Below, one piece after another: positions 42,976-50,553 of a DNA stretch of 64,000 nt. A program made the position numbers and the translations under genes. This stretch comes from an uncultured Oscillospiraceae bacterium (GTDB taxonomy: Bacteria > Bacillota > Clostridia > Oscillospirales > Oscillospiraceae), in NCBI GenBank assembly GCA_947589745.1, contig CANQCS010000005.1, positions 34,067-98,066 of the forward strand, in the 5' to 3' direction. Each line of letters begins with the position of its first letter. Positions within the stretch are counted from its first letter, which is position 1. Below the pieces are notes generated by a model, which was not told where the DNA came from, made no database searches, and saw only the letters and a list, made by a program, of their open reading frames with translations.

Positions 42976-44037
42976 TCAGGCCTCCTCCTTGTAGGACTTG
43001 GGCTTGATGTCGATTTTATAGCCGGTGAGCCGGGCGGCCAGGCGGGCGTTCTGGCCCTCCTTGCCGATGGCCAGGCTCAGCTGGTCGTCGGGTACGATGA
43101 CCCGGCAGCCCTTGCCCTCGTCGGCCAGCCACACGTCCAGCACGTCGGCGGGCGCCAGGGCGGCGGCGATGAACTTGGCCGGGTCCTCGCTGTACTTGAT
43201 GATGTCGATCTTCTCGCCCCGGAGCTCATTGACGATGTTGCCCACCCGCTGTCCGGCAGGGCCCACGCAGGCGCCGATGGGATTGACCGCCTCGTCGTTG
43301 CTCCACACGGCCATCTTGGTGCGGCTGCCGGCCTCCCGGGCGATGGACTTGACCTCCACCACGCCGTCGAAGATCTCCGGCACCTCCAGCTCAAAGAGCC
43401 GCTTCACCAGCCCCGGATGGGTCCGGGAGATGAGAACCTGGGGCCCGCGGGTGCTGCGGCGGACCTCCACCACGTACACCTTCACATGCTGGCCCTCGGC
43501 CAGCTTCTCGGTCTTGATCTGCTCACTGGCGGACAGCATGGCCTCGGTGGACTCGCTGCCGTTGCCGATGCGGAGGGACACGCCGCCGTTGCGGGGGTCG
43601 ATGCGGGTGACCACGCCGGTGAGGATCTCGTGCTGCTTGGAGTTGAACTCGTCGTAGACCATGCCTCGCTCGGCCTCCCGCAGGCCCTGGATGATGACCT
43701 GCTTGCCGTTGCCGGCGGCGATGCGGCCGAACTCCACGTTGCTCACGGGGATGTTCACGATGCCGCCCACGTCGATGCGGCCGAACTTGGCCCGGGCCTC
43801 CTCCCGGGAGATCTGGGTGCCGGGGTTCTCCACCTCCTCCACGATCTCCTTCTGGACGTACATCCGCAGGTCCTTCTTGGCCTCGTCCACGTCCACCACC
43901 ACGTTCTCCACGCCCTCGTGGTCCTTCTTGTAGGCGGTGGTAATGGCCTGGATGATCTTATCCATCATAAACGTCTGGGAGATGCCGCGCTCCTTCTCCA
44001 GAAGAGCCAGCGCGGTAAAGATTTCATCGCATTTCAT
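42976..44037 (-). CDS. nusA: Transcription termination/antitermination factor NusA
   Basis: This 353-aa protein has the RNAP-binding N-terminal domain (FTALALLEKERGISQTFMMD), an S1 domain (about 130-200) and two KH domains (GACVGPAGQRVGNIVNELRG; DDQLSLAIGKEGQNARLAAR). It stimulates pausing and intrinsic termination. The short form lacks C-terminal acidic repeats, as in other Firmicutes. The ATG at 44037 has GGAG upstream. NusA levels may feed back on the operon through the leader terminator. Confidence 0.97.
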   Translation of the reverse strand: MKCDEIFTALALLEKERGISQTFMMDKIIQAITTAYKKDHEGVENVVVDVDEAKKDLRMYVQKEIVEEVENPGTQISREEARAKFGRIDVGGIVNIPVSNVEFGRIAAGNGKQVIIQGLREAERGMVYDEFNSKQHEILTGVVTRIDPRNGGVSLRIGNGSESTEAMLSASEQIKTEKLAEGQHVKVYVVEVRRSTRGPQVLISRTHPGLVKRLFELEVPEIFDGVVEVKSIAREAGSRTKMAVWSNDEAVNPIGACVGPAGQRVGNIVNELRGEKIDIIKYSEDPAKFIAAALAPADVLDVWLADEGKGCRVIVPDDQLSLAIGKEGQNARLAARLTGYKIDIKPKSYKEEA

Positions 44038-44084
44038 GTCGTTACTCCTATTCGCATGGGCACGTCCCGCTTGCCGGGGGCCCG

Positions 44085-44540
44085 TCAAAATTCCACGCGG
44101 AGGCGGCAGAGCGCCACCTCTTCCTTGGCAAAGGTCATGGGCGCGCCGCCCATTGTGATGGTGACGGCCCCGTTGTCATAGCCCGCCAGCACCCCGGCGA
44201 ACTCCTTCCGTCCGTCCCTGGCCCTGTAGAGCTTCACGGCCACGGGGCTGCCCATGAACCGCTCATAGTCGCCTGGCCGCTTCAGGGGCCGCTCAGCCCC
44301 GGCGGAGGACACCTCGAAGACGTAGCTGCCCTCAATGGGGTCCGCCTCGTCCAGCAGCGGCTCCACCGCCCGGCTGATCCTCTCGCAGTCCAGGATGTCC
44401 ACGCCGCCGTCCTTGTCGATATAGAGCCGCAGATACCAGGTCCCGGCCTCCCGGACGTACTCCACGTCCCACAGCTCGCACCCGGCCTCCTCCACCGCCG
44501 GCCTCGCCAGGCCGGCCACCAGCTCCGTCACCTTTGCCAT
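44085..44540 (-). CDS. rimP: Ribosome maturation factor RimP
   Basis: This 151-aa protein (EEAGCELWDVEYVREAGTWY; RLYIDKDGGVDILDCERISR; YVFEVSSAGAERPLKRPGDY) is first in the rimP-nusA-rnpM-ylxQ-infB-rbfA-nrnA operon. It binds the 30S precursor during assembly. The ATG at 44540 has GAGGAG upstream; the track starts 10 codons early. Confidence 0.95.
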   Translation of the reverse strand: MAKVTELVAGLARPAVEEAGCELWDVEYVREAGTWYLRLYIDKDGGVDILDCERISRAVEPLLDEADPIEGSYVFEVSSAGAERPLKRPGDYERFMGSPVAVKLYRARDGRKEFAGVLAGYDNGAVTITMGGAPMTFAKEEVALCRLRVEF

Positions 44541-44605
44541 CGTGTCTCCTCGCTTTTCTCCGTTTGTCACAGGGTCTCCGGCCGTTTGTCCAAGGCAAAC
44601 AGGCT

Positions 44606-44639
44606 AATAAAAAGAGCGGACTTTCAAAAGCCCACTCCG
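44606..44639 (-). terminator. Attenuator-like terminator in the rimP-nusA-infB leader
   Basis: On the minus strand GAGTGGGCTTT pairs with AAAGTCCGCTC (with G-U pairs) and is followed by TTTTTATT. It lies between the promoter and rimP, about 65 bp before the start codon. Confidence 0.8.
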
Positions 44640-44662
44640 GTGTAACCCATACTGACAAACAG

Positions 44663-44691
44663 AGTATAGCACACGGGAGCGGGGATTGCAA
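44663..44691 (-). promoter_or_regulatory. Promoter of the rimP-nusA-infB operon
   Basis: TTGCAA, a 17-bp spacer and TATACT with TGC before the -10 box, on the minus strand. Confidence 0.85.
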
Positions 44692-44742
44692 GGGTTTTCT
44701 TGGAGATACCGGCCGATTTTCCGGAATTTTTTCCCTGAAAGG

Positions 44743-44777
44743 CCGTCCGGCGGGAGCGTTCCCGCCGCCGGACAGGC
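44743..44777 (-). terminator. Terminator of the YfbR-like gene
   Basis: CCGTCCGGCGGG pairs with CCCGCCGCCGGACAGG with one bulge; the minus-strand side runs into TTTCAGGG, so the T tract is weak. Confidence 0.6.
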
Positions 44778-44779
44778 GG

Positions 44780-45358
44780 TCACTGCCGCTGCAGGCCGTC
44801 CAGGGTCAGGCCGAAGGCCTCCCCGAAGTGCTCCAGGAACCAGTCCGCCTCCGGCAGCTCCATGGCCCGGATGGAGTCCAGGGTCTCCTCCGCCGCGTCA
44901 GCGAACTCCCGGTTCCCCGTGCCCAGCTCCTCCAGGCACTTGATGTACGCGCACAGCCGGTCCGCCGCCTTCACCAGCTGCCGGACCTCCGGGTCCTCCT
45001 CCCGCAGCAGGGGCTCGTAGGCCGGGCGCAGCTCCTCCGGCAGCAGGCCCAGCAGCTTCCCCGCCGCCACGTCCTCCACCTGGTGGTAGGCCTCCCGGAT
45101 GGCGGGGTTGTAGTATTTGATGGGGGTGGGCAGGTCGCCAGTGAAGATCTCCGTGGCGTCGTGGAAGAGGGCGGCGGCGGCGCACTTGTCCGGGTCGCAG
45201 GGCCGGTGGAACACGTCCCGGCGGATCACCGCCAGGGCGTGGGCCAGGACGGCAGCCATGTGGCTGTGCTCCTGGATGTTCTCGGTCATGCTGTTGCGCA
45301 TCAGGGACCAGCGGGTGATGTACTTCATCCGGCTGATGTAGGCAAAAAACTTGTACAT
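44780..45358 (-). CDS. YfbR-like HD-domain 5'-deoxynucleotidase
   Basis: This 192-aa HD hydrolase has metal-binding motifs ENIQEHSHMAAVLAHALAVI, ALFHDATEIFTGDLPTPIKY and VKAADRLCAYIKC, in the YfbR arrangement including TGDLPTPIKY. YfbR dephosphorylates deoxynucleoside 5'-monophosphates. The start (45358) has GAGAGGA upstream. Confidence 0.92.
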   Translation of the reverse strand: MYKFFAYISRMKYITRWSLMRNSMTENIQEHSHMAAVLAHALAVIRRDVFHRPCDPDKCAAAALFHDATEIFTGDLPTPIKYYNPAIREAYHQVEDVAAGKLLGLLPEELRPAYEPLLREEDPEVRQLVKAADRLCAYIKCLEELGTGNREFADAAEETLDSIRAMELPEADWFLEHFGEAFGLTLDGLQRQ

Positions 45359-45562
45359 GTCGGCTATCCTCTCGCAGATTCCCGGCCCCGGTTTTCCAAC
45401 AAAACGGCGCGGTTCAGGGCCGGTGTGCCCCTATGATACCACAGGCGGGTGGCGGGTTGTGGAAACAAAGTCAACTTTTTTTCCCGCTCCGCCGTGAAAT
45501 GTCCCGTTCCGCCGTCCTTCCGCCCCCCTGGCGCGGATTCCCTAACTTTTTCATTTCCACAG

Positions 45563-45598
45563 CTGTTAACATAACGATGTGGATAACTGTGTGGATAA
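45563..45598. promoter_or_regulatory. Cluster of DnaA boxes
   Basis: Two perfect DnaA boxes, TGTGGATAA at 45578-45586 and 45590-45598 (reverse of TTATCCACA), lie 12 bp apart in the same orientation. A weaker ATTTCCACA lies at 45563-45571. They are in the 456-bp gap upstream of the topoisomerase gene; apart from its promoter I see no gene in that gap. Confidence 0.75.
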
Positions 45599-45748
45599 TG
45601 TGCAAAACTCCAGGAACACCGTGTATTTCCGGGGTTCCATAACGGTTATGTCCACCGCCGGGGCCGTCACTTTTTCCGGAGTTTGCCGGTTTTTTGTCAA
45701 GCCGGACGGGGCGGGCGGCTTTTCCGGCGGAAATCCCGTCATACCCTC

Positions 45749-45777
45749 TTGCCATTCCTCCGCAAATTTGGTACACT
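45749..45777 (+). promoter_or_regulatory. Promoter of the GyrB/ParE-type gene
   Basis: TTGCCA, a 17-bp spacer and TACACT, about 38 bp before the start codon. Confidence 0.6.
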
Positions 45778-45814
45778 ATAGGGCAGAATGCGATTTTTGA
45801 TCCGGAGGAACTAC

Positions 45815-47815
45815 ATGTCGGCACAGCGGAAAAAGGATTACGGCAACGAGTCCATCAGCGCCCTGAAGGGAGCGGACCGGGTGCGGAAGCGCCCCGGCGT
45901 CATCTTCGGCTCCGACGGGCTGGAGGGCTGCGAGCACGCGGTCTTTGAGATATTGTCCAACTCCATCGACGAGGCCAGGGAGGGCCACGGGCGGCTCATC
46001 ACCGTCACCGCCTTTCTGGACCACAGTGTGGAGGTGGAGGACCAGGGCCGGGGCTGCCCGGTGGACTGGAACGAGAAGGAACAGCGCTGGAACTGGGAGC
46101 TGGTGTTCTGCGAGCTCTATGCCGGCGGCAAGTACGGCAACAACGAGGGGGAGAACTACGAGTACTCCCTGGGCCTCAACGGCCTGGGCTCCTGCGCCAC
46201 CCAGTACGCGTCCGCGTACATGGACGTGACGGTCTGGCGGGACGGCTTCGAGTACCGGCTCCACTTTGAGAAGGGCCAGGTCACCGGCAAGAAGGGCCAG
46301 GAGCTCCAGAAGACGCCGCTGACCCGGAAGAAGACCGGCACCAGGACCCGGTGGCTGCCGGACCTGGAGGTGTTCACCGACATCAACATCCCGCCGGAGT
46401 ACTTCGCGGACGTGATGAAGCGGCAGGCGGTGGTGAACGCGGGCATCACATTCCGCCTTCGGGTGGAGACCGCGCCCAACAAGTTCGAGACCACGGAGTT
46501 CCTCTATGAGAACGGCATCGCGGACTATGTGCGGGAGCTGGCGGGGGAGGACACGCTGACCCTGCCGGTGTTCTGGGAGGCGGAGCGCCGGGGCCGCGAC
46601 CGGGCGGACAAGGACGAGTACAAGGTCAAGCTCTCCACCTCCTTCTGCTTCTCCAACAAGGCGGCGGTCATCGAGCATTACCACAACTCCTCCTGGCTGG
46701 AGCACGGCGGCAGCCCGGAAAAGGCCACCAAGTCCGCCTTTATCAGCGCCATCGACGGCTGGCTGAAGCAGAACAGCAAGTACCAGAAGAACGAGGGCAA
46801 GATCACCTGGGCGGATGTGGAGGACTGCCTGGTGCTGGTGAGCAACAACTTCTCCACCCAGACCAGCTACGAGAACCAGACCAAGAAGGCCATCACCAAC
46901 AAATTCATCCAGGAGGCCATGACGGATTTCCTGAAGGACCGCCTCCACATCTACTTCATCGAGAACCCCAACGACGCCACCCGCATCGCCGAGCAGGTGA
47001 TGATCAACAAGCGGAGCCGGGAGAAGGCGGAGAGCGCACGCCTGGACGTGAAGAAGAAGCTGTCCGGCAGCATCGACATCGCCAACCGGGTGCAGAAGTT
47101 CGTGGACTGCCGGACCAAGGACGTGTCCCGCCGGGAAATCTACATCGTGGAGGGCGACAGCGCCCTGGGCAGCGTGAAGCTGAGCCGGGACGCGGAGTTC
47201 CAGGGGATCATGCCCGTCCGGGGCAAGATCCTCAACTGCCTGAAGGCGGACTATGCCCGCATCTTCAAGAGCGAGATCATCACGGACCTGATGAAAGTCC
47301 TGGGCTGCGGGGTGGAGGTCAAGGACAAGCACGTGAAGGACCTGAGCGCCTTCGACCTGGACAACCTCCGCTGGAGCAAGGTGGTCATCTGCACGGATGC
47401 GGACGAGGACGGGTTCCAGATCCGGACGCTGATCCTGACCATGATCTACCGGCTGTGTCCCACGCTCATTGAAAAAGGATATGTGTATATCGCGGAGTCG
47501 CCGCTCTTTGAGATCAACTGCGGGGAGAAGACGTGGTTCGCCTACTCGGAGAAGGAGAAGAACGAGATCGTCAAGGAGCTGGAGGGGAAGAAGTACAAGA
47601 TCGACCGCTCCAAGGGCCTGGGCGAAAACGACCCGGAGATGATGTGGCTGACCACCATGAACCCGGAGACCCGGCGGCTCATTAAGGTGATGCCTCGGGA
47701 CGCCGAGGCAACCGACCGGATGTTTGATTTGTTGCTGGGCAACAATCTACAGGGGAGAAAGGATTATATCGCCAACGAGGGGTATAAATATCTCGATTTG
47801 GCGGATATCTCCTGA
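45815..47815 (+). CDS. Type IIA topoisomerase B subunit (ParE/GyrB-like)
   Basis: This 666-aa protein has GHKL ATPase motifs (AVFEILSNSIDEAREG, VEVEDQGRGCPVDW, LNGLGSCATQYASA), a transducer domain, and a TOPRIM domain (YIVEGDSALGSVKLSRDAEF; VICTDADEDGFQIRTLIL). The TOPRIM Glu and DxD are present, but VEGDSALGS and DADEDG depart from the usual VEGDSAGGS and DADVDG. These may mark a divergent paralogue. The A subunit (GyrA/ParC) normally encoded next is absent: repeats and rimO follow. The ATG at 45815 follows GGAGGA. Confidence 0.9.
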   Translation: MSAQRKKDYGNESISALKGADRVRKRPGVIFGSDGLEGCEHAVFEILSNSIDEAREGHGRLITVTAFLDHSVEVEDQGRGCPVDWNEKEQRWNWELVFCELYAGGKYGNNEGENYEYSLGLNGLGSCATQYASAYMDVTVWRDGFEYRLHFEKGQVTGKKGQELQKTPLTRKKTGTRTRWLPDLEVFTDINIPPEYFADVMKRQAVVNAGITFRLRVETAPNKFETTEFLYENGIADYVRELAGEDTLTLPVFWEAERRGRDRADKDEYKVKLSTSFCFSNKAAVIEHYHNSSWLEHGGSPEKATKSAFISAIDGWLKQNSKYQKNEGKITWADVEDCLVLVSNNFSTQTSYENQTKKAITNKFIQEAMTDFLKDRLHIYFIENPNDATRIAEQVMINKRSREKAESARLDVKKKLSGSIDIANRVQKFVDCRTKDVSRREIYIVEGDSALGSVKLSRDAEFQGIMPVRGKILNCLKADYARIFKSEIITDLMKVLGCGVEVKDKHVKDLSAFDLDNLRWSKVVICTDADEDGFQIRTLILTMIYRLCPTLIEKGYVYIAESPLFEINCGEKTWFAYSEKEKNEIVKELEGKKYKIDRSKGLGENDPEMMWLTTMNPETRRLIKVMPRDAEATDRMFDLLLGNNLQGRKDYIANEGYKYLDLADIS

Positions 47816-47823
47816 CTACCGTG

Positions 47824-47949
47824 GGGGTGTGGGGGCTCCGCCCCCACCGGGATTGATTCGCCCCCCAGTGGGGCGCCCCCTGGGTGACTTTTCCCTCGCA
47901 GGAAAAGTCACCAAAAGTGCGCTTAAGGGGGCTCGCGCCCCCTTAAGAA
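47824..47949 (+). repeat. Repeat family B, copy 2 (hairpin string only)
   Basis: h1 is GTGGGGGCTCCGCCCCCAC; h2 is a GCCCCCC/GGGGCGCC stem; h3 is GGTGACTTTTCC with GGAAAAGTCACC; h4 is CTTAAGGGGG with CCCCCTTAAG. h3 differs from the other copies by a compensated base pair. Confidence 0.75.
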
Positions 47950-48056
47950 TCCCTGCCGTTTGGAAGAACGTTAAGGGCAGATTTGTGTTGGATAGGACCC
48001 AGAGAATGCTTTCATCGGTACTGCGGTGTTGGTTTTTCCGTATTTTTACTGCTGGT

Positions 48057-48139
48057 TGCTCCGTTCCACTACGCAATTGGTAGATATTTCTTGTCGGGCC
48101 GTATACGGAAATCTGTCCTGTGCGTAGTGGAACGGAGCA
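48057..48139. repeat. Perfect 19-bp inverted repeat
   Basis: TGCTCCGTTCCACTACGCA at 48057-48075 and TGCGTAGTGGAACGGAGCA at 48121-48139 flank 45 bp containing CCGTATACGG. The structure lies between family B copies 2 and 3. Nothing coding is evident in 47950-48180. Confidence 0.8.
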
Positions 48140-48179
48140 GAAAGCAGTCGGACAAGCACAAAACGACCAACGCATCCAA

Positions 48180-48444
48180 TGGGCCCCTGCACCAGCGCTT
48201 CAATCCCCTTGGGGACATACTGAAACAGCCGCTTCGCCCCATACACGGGAGCAAGAACAGTTTAGACAAAACCATCCAAAGGTCGAGCGCAAAACCAAAC
48301 CAAAAAATTCAGGAAAGATTTTTAAGAAAACCTTCGGTTTTCTTAAATGCACTTTTGGTTACTTTTCCTGCAAGGGAAAAGTAACCAGGGGACGGCAGGC
48401 ACCCCCAGGGTGCCTATCAATCCCGTTGGGGGCGGAGCCCCCTT
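48180..48444 (-). repeat. Repeat family B, copy 3 (complete, reversed)
   Basis: Read on the minus strand: h1 GGGGGCTCCGCCCCC, h2 GGCACCCTGGGGGTGCC, h3 GGTTACTTTTCC with GGAAAAGTAACC, h4 TTTAAGAAAACC with GGTTTTCTTAAA, then the tail TTTTGCGCTCGACCTTTGG and CTGTTCTTGCTCCCGTGTAT shared with copy 1. Its end abuts the rimO ribosome binding site. Confidence 0.75.
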
Positions 48445-48460
48445 AAAAAGGAGCGTTTCT

Positions 48461-49786
48461 ATGCCATATAAACTGCATTTTATTTCTTTGGGCTGTGCCA
48501 AAAACACCGTCAACTGTGAGCAGATGATGTCCCTCTGCGAGGCTGCGGGCCACGTGCTCCAGCCGGAGCCGGAGGGCGCCGACGTGGTGGTCGTCAACAC
48601 CTGCGGGTTCCTGGCCTCCGCCAACGAGGAGGCCATTGAGTACATCCTCCGGATGGCGGAGCTGAAGCGGGCCGGACAGGTCAAAAAGATCCTGGTCACC
48701 GGCTGCATGACCCAGCGGTATCAGGACGAAGTCCTGAAGGAGCTGCCGGAGGTGGACGGCATCATGGGCACCGGCAGCTACAAGGATATCGTCTCCGCCG
48801 TGGAGACAGTCATGGCCGGGGAGCGGGCTAGCCGCTTCGCCTCCATCGACGCCCCGGTGGACGAGTTCGGACGGGTGCTCACCACGCCCTCCTGGTACGC
48901 CTATCTGCGCATCGCCGAGGGCTGCGACAACTGGTGCGCCTTCTGCATCATCCCCAAGCTGCGGGGCAAGTACCGCAGCAGGCCCATGGACAAGGTGTTG
49001 GAGGAGGCCCGTGGTCTGGCGGAACAGGGCGTGAAGGAGCTTATCGTCATCGCCCAGGATATCACCCGCTACGGAACCGACTGGGACGGACAGCACCATC
49101 TGGCCGATCTGCTGGAGGAGCTGAGCAGGCTGGACTTCCACTGGATCCGGCTGCACTACCTGTACCCTGACCAGATGGACGACCGTTTGATCGACGTGAT
49201 TGCCAGGGAGCCCAAGATCCTCAAATACCTGGACATCCCCCTCCAGCACTGCAACGACGGTATCCTCCGCCGCATGAACCGGCGGGGCGACAAGGCGTAC
49301 ATCGAGGGCCTGCTGGACAAGCTGCGGGACCGCATCCCCGGCCTGGTGCTGCGGACCAGCATCATCACCGGCCTGCCGGGTGAGGACGAGGCCGCCTTCG
49401 AGGAGCTGTGCCAGTTTTTGTGGGACCAGCGGATGCCCCGGGCCGGGGTGTTCCCCTACTCCCCCGAGGACGGCACCCCCGCCGCCAAAATGGAGCGGGT
49501 CCCCACCGAGGAGGCCGAGCGCCGGGCGGAGCTGGTGGTGGACCTCCAGTCCCGCATCATGGACGAGTGGAACGAGGAGCGGCTGGGTGAGACGGTGGAG
49601 GTCCTCTGCGAGGGCTTCGACAGCCAGTCCATGAGCTATGTGGGCCGCAGCTACGCCGAGAGCCCGGACATCGACGGAAAGATCTACTTCACCGCTGAGT
49701 CGGAACCCGCCGCCGGGACTTTCGTCCCCGTGCGCATCACCGGGACCATGGACGGCGAGCTCACCGGCGAGCTGGCGGAGGAATAG
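48461..49786 (+). CDS. rimO: Ribosomal protein S12 methylthiotransferase
   Basis: This 441-aa radical SAM protein has an N-terminal UPF0004 domain (FISLGCAKNTVNCEQMM; VVVNTCGFLASANEEA; LVTGCMTQRY), the radical SAM cluster motif EGCDNWCAFCIIPKLRGKYR and a C-terminal TRAM domain. It adds the methylthio group to Asp88 of S12. The start at 48461 follows AAGGAG; the track runs 38 codons upstream through repeat B. pgsA follows after 15 bp. Confidence 0.96.
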   Translation: MPYKLHFISLGCAKNTVNCEQMMSLCEAAGHVLQPEPEGADVVVVNTCGFLASANEEAIEYILRMAELKRAGQVKKILVTGCMTQRYQDEVLKELPEVDGIMGTGSYKDIVSAVETVMAGERASRFASIDAPVDEFGRVLTTPSWYAYLRIAEGCDNWCAFCIIPKLRGKYRSRPMDKVLEEARGLAEQGVKELIVIAQDITRYGTDWDGQHHLADLLEELSRLDFHWIRLHYLYPDQMDDRLIDVIAREPKILKYLDIPLQHCNDGILRRMNRRGDKAYIEGLLDKLRDRIPGLVLRTSIITGLPGEDEAAFEELCQFLWDQRMPRAGVFPYSPEDGTPAAKMERVPTEEAERRAELVVDLQSRIMDEWNEERLGETVEVLCEGFDSQSMSYVGRSYAESPDIDGKIYFTAESEPAAGTFVPVRITGTMDGELTGELAEE

Positions 49787-49801
49787 AAGGAGGAACGGAC
49801 C

Positions 49802-50323
49802 ATGAATCTGCCCAATAAACTGACGCTGCTGCGCATCATCCTGATACTGCCCTTCCTGCTGGTGCTGTATCTGGACGTGCCCTATGCGTCCATCATCGCC
49901 CTGGTGATCTTCATTGTCGCCAGCCTGACGGATATGCTGGACGGCAAGATCGCCCGGAAGTACAACCTCATCACCGACTTCGGCAAGTTCGCCGACCCGC
50001 TGGCGGACAAGATGCTGGTCATGGCCGCCATGGTCTGGTTCGTGGACAAGGGCCAGATGGCGGGCTGGGCGCTGCTCATCGTGCTGGTGCGGGAGTTTGC
50101 CGTCAGCGGCCTCCGCATGGTGGCCAGCGACAAGGGCCGGGTCATCGCCGCCGGATGGTCCGGCAAGGTCAAGACCGCCTCCACCATGGTGTGCATCGTC
50201 CTCATGTTCCTGCCTATCCCAGAGATCCTCAACACCGTCTGCGTGGCGGTGATCGTGGTCACCACCATCTACTCCGGCGTGGAGTATTTCGTGAAAAACA
50301 AGGACTGTCTCAGCGATATGTGA
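49802..50323 (+). CDS. pgsA: CDP-diacylglycerol-glycerol-3-phosphate 3-phosphatidyltransferase
   Basis: This 173-aa integral membrane enzyme has the CDP-alcohol phosphotransferase signature DMLDGKIARKYNLITDFGKF followed by ADPLADK. It makes phosphatidylglycerophosphate, the committed step to phosphatidylglycerol and cardiolipin. It starts behind AAGGAGG in an operon with rimO, an arrangement common in Firmicutes. Confidence 0.95.
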   Translation: MNLPNKLTLLRIILILPFLLVLYLDVPYASIIALVIFIVASLTDMLDGKIARKYNLITDFGKFADPLADKMLVMAAMVWFVDKGQMAGWALLIVLVREFAVSGLRMVASDKGRVIAAGWSGKVKTASTMVCIVLMFLPIPEILNTVCVAVIVVTTIYSGVEYFVKNKDCLSDM

Positions 50324-50339
50324 TGCTTTTGACAGGTGA

Positions 50340-50377
50340 ACGAGGGCGTCCGGCCGGTGGCCGGACGCCCTCGCTTG
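50340..50377 (+). terminator. Terminator of rimO-pgsA
   Basis: GAGGGCGTCCGGCC pairs with GGCCGGACGCCCTC, followed by GCTTGCC. Confidence 0.8.
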
Positions 50378-50514
50378 CCTGTCAGGGGCCCCCCATCTTC
50401 TGTGAGCTTGATACAGGGTGCAAGCAATTTCCATTTGGAGAAAAGTCGTCACGCTTCAGGCGGATACCGGGAGTTCTTCCCGAACGGCCGCATATATCGG
50501 TCACTCCCATAATG

Positions 50515-50549
50515 AGCACAGCCTCCGGCCTAGGCCGAAGGCTGTGCTG
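50515..50549 (-). terminator. Terminator of the SLH-protein gene
   Basis: AGCACAGCCTTCGGCC pairs with GGCCGGAGGCTGTGCT (one mismatch), directly after the stop codon on the minus strand. Confidence 0.75.
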
Positions 50550-50553
50550 AAAG

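Noticed and set aside
47824-48444. Insertion sequence between parE-like gene and rimO
   Set aside because: No transposase frame and no clear target duplication; described as repeat family B instead.
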